Assembly (NCBI GenBank): GCA_018819925.1
Contig: JAHJPG010000144.1
Span: forward strand, 1 to 49,604
Direction: 5' to 3'
Source: Pseudomonadota bacterium
GTDB lineage: Bacteria > Desulfobacterota > Desulfarculia > Desulfarculales > Desulfarculaceae
DNA: 49,604 nt
Shown here: positions 41,701 through 49,604 of the stretch, piece by piece
Numbering within the stretch: the first letter of the stretch is position 1
Layout of the letters: each line of letters opens with the position of its first letter
Position numbers and translations under genes: made by a program
The notes under the pieces: model-generated
What the model saw: only the letters and a program-made list of their open reading frames with translations
The model's database searches: none
What the model was told of the DNA's origin: nothing

Positions 41701-44037
41701 ATGAACGACGAACCCAAAAAGCCCGCCATCGACCCTTATGACGAAGACGCCGCCCTGCAAGACGCGGCGGTGGACAAGGCGAAGCTAGAAGAAATCGTCC
41801 GCAAGGATGCCAAAAGTGGCCGAGCCATGAGCGGCCTCTGGGCCTGGTTTAGCGCGGCCCTGGGCGTGTTCATGGTCCTGTTCTATTTTTACAACGCGGG
41901 CATCCTGCCGGTGGACACCCAGTACTTCCTGGGCATCTACGTGCTCATGACCTATGTCCTGGTGTACATCAACTATCCGGCCACAATGAAGCGTCCTCAA
42001 GAAGCAGGATACTACGTGGACAACCTCGTATCCTTCGTCTGTGTGGGCATGTTTGTCTACCTGATGTTGGATCTCCTGTTCATGCAATCTGGCGACGGAG
42101 CAAAAATATCTTTCAGTTGGCTGCTGTTGATTCCCAGTGTCCTGATCCCAGCCGTATTCTTCCTGCCTATTAAGCATTGGGGATGGTCGGTGGAAGAAAA
42201 CCCCATCGCCATGGACCTTTGCCTGGCGGCCATAGCCACCTTCGTGGTGGGGTACTACATAGTGGAGTACGCGGCCCTGAACTACCGCATGGGCAGCGAG
42301 ACCGCCCTGGACACCGCAGTGAGCGTGGTGGGCATACTCGTTTCCCTGGAGGTGGCCCGCCGGGTGCTGGGCTGGTCCATGACCCTGGTGGGGCTGGCCT
42401 TTCTGCTCTACGCCTTTTGGGGCAACCTACTGGAATACATCCCGGTGTTGGACTCCTTCGCCCACACCGGCTTCGCCATGGACCGGGCGCTGAACCACAT
42501 CTACCTGAAGCAGGAGGGCGTGTACGGCATCATGGCCTCGGTGCTGGTCACCTACGTCATCCTGTTCATTTTCTTCGGCAGCTTCCTCAAGGCCTCGGGC
42601 TGCTCACGCTTCTTCCTGGACCTGCCCATGGCCCTGGCCGGGCGCACCGTGGGCGGCCCGGCCAAGGTGGCGGTGATGGCCTCGGGCTTCTTCGGATCGG
42701 TGTCGGGCAGCGCCATTGCCAACACCGTCTCCACCGGCGCCTTCACCATCCCCCTGATGAAGAAGGCCGGTTTCAGGCCCCACGTGGCCGGGGCCATAGA
42801 GCCCGCCGCCTCCATCGGCGGCATGTTCATGCCTCCCATCATGGGGGCCGGCGGCTTTTTGATGGCCGAGTTCACCGAGATTCCCTACGTGACCATCATG
42901 AAAGTGGCTATTTTCCCGGCGGCCATCTACTTCCTCAGCGTGTTCGTGATGGTCCACTTCGAGGCCAAGCGCTACGGCCTGGTGGGCAAGCGGGACCCCA
43001 ACGCCCCCACCGCATGGGACATCCTTAAAACCCAGTGGCTGCTTTCGGCCCCCCTGGTGGTAATCGTGGTGCTCATGCTGGTGGGCTACTCCCCGGGCAT
43101 GGCCGCCTTCTGGGCCACCATCACCTGCGTGGTGGTCTCCTGGACCACCCCCAACAACAAGATGGGGTTCAAGGAGATCCTGACGGCCATGATCGAGGGG
43201 GCCCGCAACACCCTTATCATCGGGGCCACGGTGGGTGTCATCGGCATCATCGTGGGCACCATCGCCCTCACCGGCATCGGGCTCAAGTTCAGCCAGATCA
43301 TCATCGAGTTGTCCAGCGGCTATTTGCCCATCGCCATCCTCCTCATAGGCCTGGCCTCCCTGGTGCTGGGCATGGGGGTGCCGGTTACCGCCGCCTACCT
43401 GATAACCGCAGTGCTGGCCGTGGGCGCGGTGAGCGAGATGATCTCCCAGTCCCACTTCGGCATGAGCTTCAAGGATCTGGAGATCAACCCCGACTTGGTG
43501 CGGGCGGGTTACGCCTCCTGGGCGTTGTTGGCCTCGCACATGATCGTCTATTGGTTCAGCCAGGACTCCAACATCACTCCACCGGTTTGCGTGGCGGCCT
43601 ACGCCGGGGCGGCCATCGCCGGCTCCGACCCCTGGAAGACCGGCTGGACCTCCTTCAAGTTCGCCAAGATGCTCTATATCGGCCCCTTCCTGTTTGCCTT
43701 CGCGCCGGGCTTTTTGCTCACCGGCAGTTGGTACAACGTAATCATGGCCTACCTGACCATCACCTTGGGGACCATCGCCTTCGCCAGTTTGACCATGGGG
43801 TATTGGCTGTGCCCCACGGTTTGGTACGAGTGGATAATCTTCGCCGCGGCCACCGCCCTGCTGTTCTTCCCCGAACTGCTCAGTTCTTGGACTCCGGTGC
43901 CCAAGCTGGGAGCGGACTTCATCGGCATCGCCCTGGCGGGTGTGGTCTACCTGTCCCAGAGGATGCGCATCAAGAAGGACCCGACCCTCACCTTGCCCAT
44001 ACATGAGCGGCACAAGCTCAAGGAGGCAATGGCATGA
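41701..44037 (+). CDS. TRAP transporter fused permease (DctQM-type, TAXI-associated)
   Basis: This 778-residue inner-membrane protein joins the small (four-helix) and large (twelve-helix) TRAP subunits. It begins with an acidic cytoplasmic stretch (DEPKKPAIDPYDEDA), then about sixteen or more hydrophobic segments. The large-subunit signature includes VMASGFFGSVSGSAIANTV near residue 325, AIEPAASIGGMFMPPIMGAG near 365 and LGMGVPVTAAYL near 565. It couples solute uptake to a sodium or proton gradient. ATG 41701 follows an AAGAGG site. Codon use at about 41990-42185 is less GC-rich than in the rest. The stop overlaps the universal stress protein gene by four bases. Confidence 0.93.
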   Translation: MNDEPKKPAIDPYDEDAALQDAAVDKAKLEEIVRKDAKSGRAMSGLWAWFSAALGVFMVLFYFYNAGILPVDTQYFLGIYVLMTYVLVYINYPATMKRPQEAGYYVDNLVSFVCVGMFVYLMLDLLFMQSGDGAKISFSWLLLIPSVLIPAVFFLPIKHWGWSVEENPIAMDLCLAAIATFVVGYYIVEYAALNYRMGSETALDTAVSVVGILVSLEVARRVLGWSMTLVGLAFLLYAFWGNLLEYIPVLDSFAHTGFAMDRALNHIYLKQEGVYGIMASVLVTYVILFIFFGSFLKASGCSRFFLDLPMALAGRTVGGPAKVAVMASGFFGSVSGSAIANTVSTGAFTIPLMKKAGFRPHVAGAIEPAASIGGMFMPPIMGAGGFLMAEFTEIPYVTIMKVAIFPAAIYFLSVFVMVHFEAKRYGLVGKRDPNAPTAWDILKTQWLLSAPLVVIVVLMLVGYSPGMAAFWATITCVVVSWTTPNNKMGFKEILTAMIEGARNTLIIGATVGVIGIIVGTIALTGIGLKFSQIIIELSSGYLPIAILLIGLASLVLGMGVPVTAAYLITAVLAVGAVSEMISQSHFGMSFKDLEINPDLVRAGYASWALLASHMIVYWFSQDSNITPPVCVAAYAGAAIAGSDPWKTGWTSFKFAKMLYIGPFLFAFAPGFLLTGSWYNVIMAYLTITLGTIAFASLTMGYWLCPTVWYEWIIFAAATALLFFPELLSSWTPVPKLGADFIGIALAGVVYLSQRMRIKKDPTLTLPIHERHKLKEAMA

Positions 44038-44513
44038 TCCCGCAAGCCATAAACAAGGTGCTGTGCTCCATCGACTTCTCGGACTTCTCGCCCGAGGTCC
44101 TGGCCCAGGCCATGGTCTTGGCCCGCAAGTACGAGGCCGAGCTTCTGGTGCTCAACGTGGTCAACGAGCGGGCCTACGAGGAGTTGGAGCGGGTGAGCGG
44201 CCGCCTGGCCATGCTCGACGGCGTGGCGGCCCAGGCCATCAACGCCATGGAGGAGCAGCGGGCCGAGATGATGCGCGAGCTTTTGGTCCAACTCAAGGAG
44301 GCCGGCCTACCCTTGGCTGAAGTAAAGCACAGCTCACGCATCGCCGTGGGCCTGCCCTATGAGCGCATCCTAGAGATCGCCGGGGAGTTCGCCGCCGACC
44401 TCATAATCATGGGGGCCAAGGGGCGCACCTCCTTCACCAAGGCCCTGCGCTTCGGCTCCACGGCGGAAAAGATCTTTCGCCGGGCCACCTGCAAGGTGAT
44501 GTTCGTGCGCTAG
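44034..44513 (+). CDS. Universal stress protein (UspA family)
   Basis: This 159-residue cytosolic protein has the UspA fold. The N-terminal strand is VLCSIDFSDFSPEVL, and the ATP-binding signature GAKGRTSFTKALRFGSTAEKI near residue 128 has the G-x2-G-x9-G-S spacing. It overlaps the TRAP permease stop by four bases (ATGA). In Halomonas the UspA-type protein TeaD, encoded with a TRAP transporter, binds ATP and regulates transport. The same arrangement here suggests an ATP-sensing control of the permease. This is an inference from gene order. A strong terminator follows. Confidence 0.9.
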   Translation: MIPQAINKVLCSIDFSDFSPEVLAQAMVLARKYEAELLVLNVVNERAYEELERVSGRLAMLDGVAAQAINAMEEQRAEMMRELLVQLKEAGLPLAEVKHSSRIAVGLPYERILEIAGEFAADLIIMGAKGRTSFTKALRFGSTAEKIFRRATCKVMFVR

Positions 44514-44533
44514 CCGCGCGGCGCGATACAAGG

Positions 44534-44566
44534 AAAGGGGCTCTCCGCCAGGAGGGCCCCTTTTTT
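44534..44566 (+). terminator. Terminator after the TRAP operon
   Basis: GGGGCTCTCC (44537-44546) pairs with GGAGGGCCCC (44551-44560) with one G-U pair, extended by AAA/TTT, followed by six T. It lies between the convergent usp and MBL hydrolase genes. Confidence 0.9.
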
Positions 44567-44575
44567 ATTAAGGGG

Positions 44576-45346
44576 TTAGATTTGGAAAACTTGGCTGGGT
44601 TGGTCCTGGTCGGCGGCGGCCAGGCCGGGAGCGGCCTCGCCCGGTTCCAGGGCCTCTCTGGCCGCCTCCAAGGCAAGTTCAGGGCGATTGTTTTGCGCCG
44701 AGAGATGGGCCAGCACCACCTGCTTGAGCCCTTGATGGGCCAGTTCGGCCAAGAGCTGGGCCCCTTGCTCATTGGACAGATGCCCTTGGGCCGAGCGCAC
44801 CCGCTGCTTTAGCCAAGGAGGATAGGAGCCCTCGGCCAGCATCCGGGCGTCGTGGTTGTGCTCCAGCACCAGGGCCTGGCAACCGGCCAGGTGGTGGCGC
44901 ACCAGGCGGGTGGGCGCGCCCAGATCGGTGGCCACTCCCAGGCGCGCGCCCCCGGCGGTGAGCACCAGGCCCACCGGGTCGGCCGCGTCGTGGGGCACGG
45001 AAAAGGGGTGGACCTTGATCCCGGCCATCTCCAGGGCCTGACCGGCGGTCATGGGCACATGGCGCACCGCGTCGGTGTCCCGGGCGGAGGCCCAGGTGGC
45101 CCCGGTGGCCAGGGCGGGGACCCTCAGGCGCTTGGAAAGCACCCGCACCCCGCGCACGTGGTCGGTATGTTCGTGGGTGATTATGATGGCCTTGATGGCG
45201 TGCACCGGCAGGCCCTGGGCTTCAAGGCGACGCACCGTCTCACGGGCGGAGAGGCCGCAGTCGATGAGCAGGGCGCCCTCGCCGGCGGAAACGTAGATGC
45301 AGTTGCCCTTGGAGCCGCTGGCCAAGGTGCAAAAGGTGAGAGACAA
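44576..45346 (-). CDS. MBL fold metallo-hydrolase (YycJ/WalJ type)
   Basis: This 256-residue metallo-beta-lactamase-fold protein begins SLTFCTLASGSKGNCIYV and carries HEHTDHVRG near residue 58, the His-x-His-x-Asp-His metal motif. Later metal ligands appear in HDAADPVG, ATDLGAPT and HNHDARML. This pattern matches the YycJ/WalJ exonuclease-like family. The substrate in most bacteria is not known; a role in DNA processing is suspected. I place the start at TTG 45346, four bases after the dut stop, since no ATG or GTG fits. The ribosome-binding site is weak, so translation may depend on coupling to dut. It is the last gene of the rpsO-pnp-M16-dut block. Confidence 0.82.
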   Translation of the reverse strand: MSLTFCTLASGSKGNCIYVSAGEGALLIDCGLSARETVRRLEAQGLPVHAIKAIIITHEHTDHVRGVRVLSKRLRVPALATGATWASARDTDAVRHVPMTAGQALEMAGIKVHPFSVPHDAADPVGLVLTAGGARLGVATDLGAPTRLVRHHLAGCQALVLEHNHDARMLAEGSYPPWLKQRVRSAQGHLSNEQGAQLLAELAHQGLKQVVLAHLSAQNNRPELALEAAREALEPGEAAPGLAAADQDQPSQVFQI

Positions 45347-45350
45347 CGGG

Positions 45351-45800
45351 TTATTTACCGGTAGAGCCGAAGCCGCCGTGGCCCCGCTGGCTGGCGGGAA
45401 GCTCGTCCACCTCTTCCAGCCGGGCCTGGGTAACCGGGGCGATGACCAGTTGGGCCACCCTCTCGCCCCGGGCGACATCCACCGCCGCCGGCCCCAGGTT
45501 GATAAGCCCCACCATGACCTCGCCCCGGTAGTCGGCGTCGATGGTGCCCGGAGCGTTGACCACGGTAAGGCCTTTTTTGATGGCCAGTCCCGAGCGGGGC
45601 CGCACCTGGCCCTCGAATCCGGGGGGTATGGCCAAAGACAAGCCGGTGGGCACCATGACGATGCCCCCCGGCTGAATGCTGATGGTTTCCTGAACCGCGG
45701 CGGGCAGGTCCAGGCCGGCGGCCAGCTCGCTTTCGTAGGCGGGCAGCTTCAGGCCTTGGCCGTGGGCCAGGCGCTTTATCAGCACCTGGGGCCGGCTCAT
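45351..45800 (-). CDS. dut: dUTP diphosphatase (dUTPase)
   Basis: dUTPase hydrolyses dUTP to dUMP, keeping uracil out of DNA and feeding dTMP synthesis. The 149-residue trimeric enzyme shows its five motifs in order: AGLDLPA near residue 29, RPRSGLAIKKG near 68, NAPGTIDADYRGEV near 82, GERVAQLVI near 112 and the C-terminal P-loop-like GHGGFGSTG. The ATG overlaps the stop of the M16 peptidase gene by four bases (ATGA), so translation is coupled. Family and function are secure. Confidence 0.97.
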   Translation of the reverse strand: MSRPQVLIKRLAHGQGLKLPAYESELAAGLDLPAAVQETISIQPGGIVMVPTGLSLAIPPGFEGQVRPRSGLAIKKGLTVVNAPGTIDADYRGEVMVGLINLGPAAVDVARGERVAQLVIAPVTQARLEEVDELPASQRGHGGFGSTGK

Positions 45801-47050
45801 GCCCGCGTCCCCTTGGCCAGGCCCTCGGCGTCGGCCGGGCCCAAAACCGTGATGCCCAGTTTATCCGGGTCGAGGAATTGCGCGGCCACGCGGGTGAGGT
45901 CGCTCACCTGCACCGCTTCGATCTGGGCCACCACCTCTTCCAAGGTCACGTCGCGGCCAAAGTTGAACTCGTTGCGGGCCAGGCGGAACATGCGGCTGTC
46001 GGGGCTTTCGGCCCCCAACAGTATGGAGCCCTTGGTGTGCTCCTTGGCGTGCTCCAACTCCTCCTCACTCACCGGCTCCACGGCCAGCCGGGCCAACTCC
46101 GCCCGCACCACCCTGAGGGCCTCCGGGGAGCGGCCCGGGGCCACGCCCATGTAGACCCCAAAGAGGCCGGCGTCGCTGTAGGTGCTCAGGTAGCTGAACA
46201 CCGCATAGGCCAGACCGCGCTTTTCGCGCACCTCCTGAAACAGGCGCGAGCTCATGTTGCCGCCCAGGATCACGTTGAGCAAGGCGGCGGCGAAACGGTC
46301 GGGGTGGGTGGCCGAGGGGCCCGGGGCTCCCATGGCCACGTGGACCTGTTCGCACTGGCGCGGCTGCACCACCAGGCCGGGTTTCCCCTCCGGAAGCTTG
46401 CGGGGCCGGCGGGGAGGCAGAATGGGCAGCTCGGCCAAGGCCGGGCCCACCAGATCCACAAACTCCTGGTGCTCCAACTGGCCCACCGCCGCCACCACCA
46501 GATTGGCCGGGGCGTAGCTCGCGGCCAGGTAATCCACCAGATCCTGGCGGCTGATGGCCCCCACGCTCTCGGTGCTGCCCAGAACCGGCCGGCCCAGGGG
46601 ATTGTCGGGCCAGAAATTCAGCCCGAACAACACATGCACCAACTCGTCGGGGGTGTCTTCCACCGCGCAAATCTCTTGCAGGATCACCTGGCGCTCACGC
46701 TCCACCTCGGCGGGATCATAGGCCGGGTGCAGAAAGATATCGGTGAGCAGGTCGGTGATGGTGCCCAGATGCTCGGCCAGAGTGCGGGCATGGAAGCAGG
46801 TTGTTTCCCTGGAGGTGAAGGCGTTGGCCAATCCACCCAGGCGGTCCAACTCTCGGGCTATGGCCAGGGCGTCGCGCCGGGCGGTGCCCTTGAAGGCCAT
46901 GTGCTCGATGAAGTGGCTGATGCCGCCCTGGGCCGGTTCCTCGTCGCGGGAGCCGACCTCCATCCATAAGCCCGCGGTCACCGAGTAAGCATTGGGCAGC
47001 TTCTCGGTGACCAGACGGACTCCGTTATCGAGTACGGTTTTGTTTACCAC
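45797..47050 (-). CDS. M16 family zinc metallopeptidase
   Basis: This 417-residue protein belongs to the pitrilysin/processing peptidase family. The inverted zinc motif HFIEH is at residues 46-50 (GISHFIEHMAFKGT), followed by a downstream acidic site in EICAVEDTPDELV. The second half is the homologous non-catalytic domain (GNMSSRLFQEVREKRGLAY). A single 417-residue subunit probably forms a dimer. The start is GTG at 47050, seven bases after the pnp stop, without a good ribosome-binding site. Pnp-peptidase linkage is common in bacteria. The substrate is unknown; degradation of short peptides or processing of an exported protein are options. No signal peptide is seen, so a cytosolic location is likely. 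Confidence 0.92.
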   Translation of the reverse strand: MVNKTVLDNGVRLVTEKLPNAYSVTAGLWMEVGSRDEEPAQGGISHFIEHMAFKGTARRDALAIARELDRLGGLANAFTSRETTCFHARTLAEHLGTITDLLTDIFLHPAYDPAEVERERQVILQEICAVEDTPDELVHVLFGLNFWPDNPLGRPVLGSTESVGAISRQDLVDYLAASYAPANLVVAAVGQLEHQEFVDLVGPALAELPILPPRRPRKLPEGKPGLVVQPRQCEQVHVAMGAPGPSATHPDRFAAALLNVILGGNMSSRLFQEVREKRGLAYAVFSYLSTYSDAGLFGVYMGVAPGRSPEALRVVRAELARLAVEPVSEEELEHAKEHTKGSILLGAESPDSRMFRLARNEFNFGRDVTLEEVVAQIEAVQVSDLTRVAAQFLDPDKLGITVLGPADAEGLAKGTRA

Positions 47051-47056
47051 GTTGTA

Positions 47057-49207
47057 TTAGTCACGCCGGGGACGGTCTCCGCCGCGCATGGGCGGACGTT
47101 GGTCGTCTTGGGGGCCACCCTCGGGCGGAGGCAACAGGGCCTTGCGGCTCAGGCGAATCTTGCCCCGGTCGTCCACTCCCAGGACCTTGACCTTGACCTT
47201 GTCGCCTTCCCTGAGCACGTCGGTGACCGAGCGCACCCGGGTGTGGTCCAGTTCGCTGATGTGCACCAGGCCGTCACGGCCGGGGATTATCTCCACGAAC
47301 GCGCCGAAGTCCATGATCTTGACCACGGTGCCCTCGTAGACCGCGCCTTCCTCGACGTCCTGGGTCAGGTCTTTGATCATGGCCAGGGCCCGGGCGCCGG
47401 CCTCGCCGTCAACGGCGGCCACATGCACCGTGCCGTCGTCCTCCACGTCGATCTTGGCGCCGGTCTCCATCTGCATGCCGCGGATGATCTTGCCGCCGGG
47501 ACCGATGATGTCCTTGATGCGCTCCACCGGGATTTTGATGGTGGTGATGCGCGGGGCCCAGTCGCTGATGGCGCCCCGGGGCTGGTTGATGGCCTCGGTC
47601 ATCTTGGACAGGATGTGCAGGCGGCCGTCTCTGGCCTGGGCCAGGGCCTGGGCCATGATCTCCTTGTTGATGCCGGAGATCTTGATGTCCATCTGCACCG
47701 CGGCCACGCCCTGGGCGCTGCCGGTGACCTTGAAGTCCATGTCGCCCAGATGGTCCTCGTCGCCCACGATGTCGGTGAGCACCGCGGTCTTGTCGCCCTC
47801 TTTTATCAGGCCCATGGCCACGCCGGCCACCGCCTGGCTCACCGGCACGCCGGCGTCCATCATGGACAAGGAGCCGCCGCACACGCTGGCCATGGAAGAG
47901 GAGCCGTTGGACTCGGTGATGTCGCTGACCACCCGGATGGTGTAGGGGAACACATCCTTGGCCGGCAGGATCTTTTGCAGGCTGCGCCGGGCCAGGGCCC
48001 CGTGACCAATCTCCCGGCGGCCGGGGCCGCGCAGCATCTTGGCCTCGCCCACGCAGAAGGGCGGGAAGTTGTAGTGCAGCAGGAAGTCGCGGAAGCTGTC
48101 TTCCTTGGTGACCGACTCGATGCGCTGCTCGTCGCCACTGGTGCCCAGGGTGGTGGTGACGATGGCCTGGGTCTCGCCCCTGGTGAACAGGGCCGAGCCA
48201 TGGGTGCGCGGCAGAATGCCCACCTCGCAGGAGATGGGGCGGACCGTGACGAAGTCGCGCCCGTCCACCCGGCGGCCTTGCTCCAGGATCATGGAGCGCA
48301 TGCCGTCGGAGACCAGGTCCTCGACCATGTCCTTGACCTTGCCTTCGCGGCCGGCGGCCTCTTCGCCCATGGCGGCGACCACCTCTTTTTTCACCGCGCG
48401 CTTGACGCCGTAGCGCTCCAGCTTGGGCACGGTGGACAGCACCTTCTTGACGCCCTCGGCGGCCAGCTCGGCCACCTTGGCCTTGAGCTCGGTGTCCTCC
48501 ACCGGCTTGGTGAACTCGCGCTTGGCTTTGCCCACCGCGGCCATCAGCTCCTCCTGGATGTCCAGCAGGGGCTGCATGGCCTTGTGGCCGAACCAGATGC
48601 CTTCCAGCACCACATCCTCGGGCAGCAGCTCGGAGCCGCCTTCCACCATGACCACCGCGTCGCGGCTGCCGGCCACGATGATGTCCAGGTCGCTGAGGGC
48701 TCGCTGGGCGGCGGTGGGGTTGACCACGAACTCGCCGTCAACCCTGCCTACCCGCACCCCGGCCATGGGGCCGTCGAAGGGCACGTCGCTGATGCACAGG
48801 GCGGCGGAAGCGCCGGTCACGGCCAGCACGTCGGGCTCGTTGACACGGTCGGCCGAGTAAACGTTGGCTATGATCTGGGTCTCATAGCTCCAGCCCTTGG
48901 GCACCCGGGGACGCACCGGCCGGTCGATTAGCCGGCTGGTCAGGGTCTCCTTCTCGCTGGGCCGGCCCATTTCGCGCCGGAAAAAGTTGCCGGGAATGCG
49001 GCCCGCGGCAAAGGACAGCTCCTGGTAGTCCACGGTGAGGGGCAAAAAATCGATGCCCTCGCGCATGTTGCTGTCCCCGGTGGCGGTCACCAGGACCACG
49101 GTTTCGCCGTAGGTCACCCATACCGCGCCGCCGGCCTGCTTGGCGATCTTGCCGGTCTCGATAGAGAACTCTAAACCGTTGATCGTCGTCGATACCTTTT
49201 TTATCAT
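47057..49207 (-). CDS. pnp: Polyribonucleotide nucleotidyltransferase (PNPase)
   Basis: PNPase degrades RNA 3' to 5' with phosphate. The 716-residue protein has two RNase PH-like domains. The first includes PLTVDYQELSFAAGRIPGNFFRRE. The active second domain has the DGRDFVTVRPI motif and a metal-binding GDMDFKV near residue 485. A KH domain with GPGG (near 565) and an S1 domain (GTVVKIMDFGAFVEI near 625) follow, with a short Arg/Gly-rich tail. ATG 49207 follows GGAAGAGAGAG and fits the family (MIKKVSTTINGLEFS). rpsO lies 33 bases upstream; this rpsO-pnp order is classical. In E. coli the pair is controlled by RNase III cleavage between the genes; no clear stem is seen in this 33-base gap. Confidence 0.97.
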   Translation of the reverse strand: MIKKVSTTINGLEFSIETGKIAKQAGGAVWVTYGETVVLVTATGDSNMREGIDFLPLTVDYQELSFAAGRIPGNFFRREMGRPSEKETLTSRLIDRPVRPRVPKGWSYETQIIANVYSADRVNEPDVLAVTGASAALCISDVPFDGPMAGVRVGRVDGEFVVNPTAAQRALSDLDIIVAGSRDAVVMVEGGSELLPEDVVLEGIWFGHKAMQPLLDIQEELMAAVGKAKREFTKPVEDTELKAKVAELAAEGVKKVLSTVPKLERYGVKRAVKKEVVAAMGEEAAGREGKVKDMVEDLVSDGMRSMILEQGRRVDGRDFVTVRPISCEVGILPRTHGSALFTRGETQAIVTTTLGTSGDEQRIESVTKEDSFRDFLLHYNFPPFCVGEAKMLRGPGRREIGHGALARRSLQKILPAKDVFPYTIRVVSDITESNGSSSMASVCGGSLSMMDAGVPVSQAVAGVAMGLIKEGDKTAVLTDIVGDEDHLGDMDFKVTGSAQGVAAVQMDIKISGINKEIMAQALAQARDGRLHILSKMTEAINQPRGAISDWAPRITTIKIPVERIKDIIGPGGKIIRGMQMETGAKIDVEDDGTVHVAAVDGEAGARALAMIKDLTQDVEEGAVYEGTVVKIMDFGAFVEIIPGRDGLVHISELDHTRVRSVTDVLREGDKVKVKVLGVDDRGKIRLSRKALLPPPEGGPQDDQRPPMRGGDRPRRD

Positions 49208-49240
49208 CTCTCTCTTCCCACTTCCTACACGGAGCAAGGC

Positions 49241-49510
49241 TTACTTACGGATGCCCAGCTCCTTGATAACCGCTCGATAACGCTCAATTTCCTTACGCTT
49301 AAGGTAGTTGAGCATACGGCGGCGTTGGCCTACCAACTTTAGCAGGCCACGTCTGCTATGATGGTCCTTCTTGTGGACCTTGAAATGCTCGGTCAGGTAC
49401 TTGATGCGCTCGCTCAGAAGGGCGATCTGCACTTCCGGCGAGCCGGTGTCGCCCGGTTTACGCTGAAACTTCTCTACTATCGCGCCTTTGTCATCCGGGG
49501 TTAAAACCAC
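49241..49510 (-). CDS. rpsO: 30S ribosomal protein S15
   Basis: This 89-residue primary 16S rRNA-binding protein has the characteristic central helices [20 protein letters not shown] and [21 protein letters not shown], and ends [12 protein letters not shown]. The length is exact for the family. The start is a GTG at 49510, nine bases after AAGGAGG. It is transcribed ahead of pnp. In many bacteria S15 represses its own mRNA by binding a leader structure; here only about 95 bases of leader are in the window, and a clear S15-binding pseudoknot cannot be judged by eye. Confidence 0.97.
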   Translation of the reverse strand: MVLTPDDKGAIVEKFQRKPGDTGSPEVQIALLSERIKYLTEHFKVHKKDHHSRRGLLKLVGQRRRMLNYLKRKEIERYRAVIKELGIRK

Positions 49511-49604
49511 TTTACCTATCCTCCTTGTTATATGGGCCTGTTTGCGGCCCCTCGTCTGCGGCCCAGGCGGGCGGGACCGTCCCGCTCCCCAAGCTATTCG
49601 GCCC
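49511..49604 (-). promoter_or_regulatory. rpsO leader / upstream region (partial)
   Basis: The region contains a perfect inverted repeat GCGGGAC-C-GTCCCGC at 49571-49585, flanked by GC-rich sequence. It has no T-run, so it is not a typical terminator on either strand. The AAGGAGG ribosome-binding site of rpsO is at 49519-49525. The region is cut by the window edge; whatever lies upstream, often truB, is not visible. Confidence 0.35.

Noticed and set aside
47099-48931. 610-residue plus-strand frame opposite pnp
   Set aside because: The opposite strand encodes unmistakable PNPase with KH and S1 domains; the frame is an antisense artefact rich in His, Gly, Ala and Val.

Overview
The window is a compact, GC-rich, mostly core-genome segment of a Gram-negative bacterium (heptose biosynthesis rfaE2, BamD, a TorF-like outer-membrane protein, lipoproteins). 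I infer a Desulfobacterota ('Deltaproteobacteria') member, possibly near Desulfarculales. The inference rests on a yqeY-mutS2-dnaG block, cinA-thpR-recA-alaS, a DUF2333 protein, sigma-54 control of ammonium genes, a fused TAXI-TRAP permease, LarC and a PEP-CTERM protein. It comes from gene content and protein style, not from a search. I saw no rRNA, tRNA, CRISPR array, insertion sequence or prophage.

Layout. 1-4256 (minus): yqeY-mutS2-dnaG, with dnaG running off the left edge. 4430-9177 (plus): an AcuC-type deacetylase, a YkgJ cysteine-cluster protein, NADP-isocitrate dehydrogenase, ComF, signal peptidase I and RfaE2. 9243-10481: DUF2333 and a tiny Cys-rich protein. 10811-12535: glutamine-dependent NAD synthetase. 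12643-18692: a nitrogen block made of a NifA-like sigma-54 activator, a TorF-like outer-membrane protein, Amt, a PII protein and glutamine synthetase. 18853-26049: TrmI, DUF1178, a convergent Cys-rich miniprotein, then cinA-thpR-recA and alaS. 26119-28168 (minus): trxA-trxB-bamD. 28384-29724: radA. 29838-32344: exported or lipoprotein genes, including a matrixin-like protease and a PEP-CTERM protein. 32418-36100 (minus): lon-larC. 36277-40314: a Cache-PAS-PAS histidine kinase, a NarL-type regulator and a 3-hydroxyacyl-CoA dehydrogenase. 40626-44513: TAXI-TRAP transporter plus a universal stress protein. 44576-49510 (minus): rpsO-pnp-M16 peptidase-dut-MBL hydrolase.

The most interesting part is the nitrogen block. 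A TACC-N4-GGTA palindrome occurs before the activator gene (one good copy and one weaker copy). It recurs about 110-130 bp upstream of the predicted start sites of two sigma-54 promoters, one for the torF-amt-glnK genes and one for glnA. That is the usual placement of an enhancer for a sigma-54 activator, so it may be the binding site of the locally encoded regulator. The PII protein has Gln at position 51 where the uridylylation tyrosine normally sits, and lacks Lys85 and Lys90. The glutamine synthetase is the short GSI-alpha type without the adenylylation tyrosine. Both modification targets of the enteric GlnD/GlnE cascade are therefore missing, which implies nitrogen control by transcription and direct metabolite or protein contacts.

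Other points include a lysine-rich C-terminal tail on Lon, a terminator-like hairpin between the TRAP binding-protein and permease genes, and two small Cys-rich proteins. Functions are assigned from motifs and remembered family features; no database search was run.
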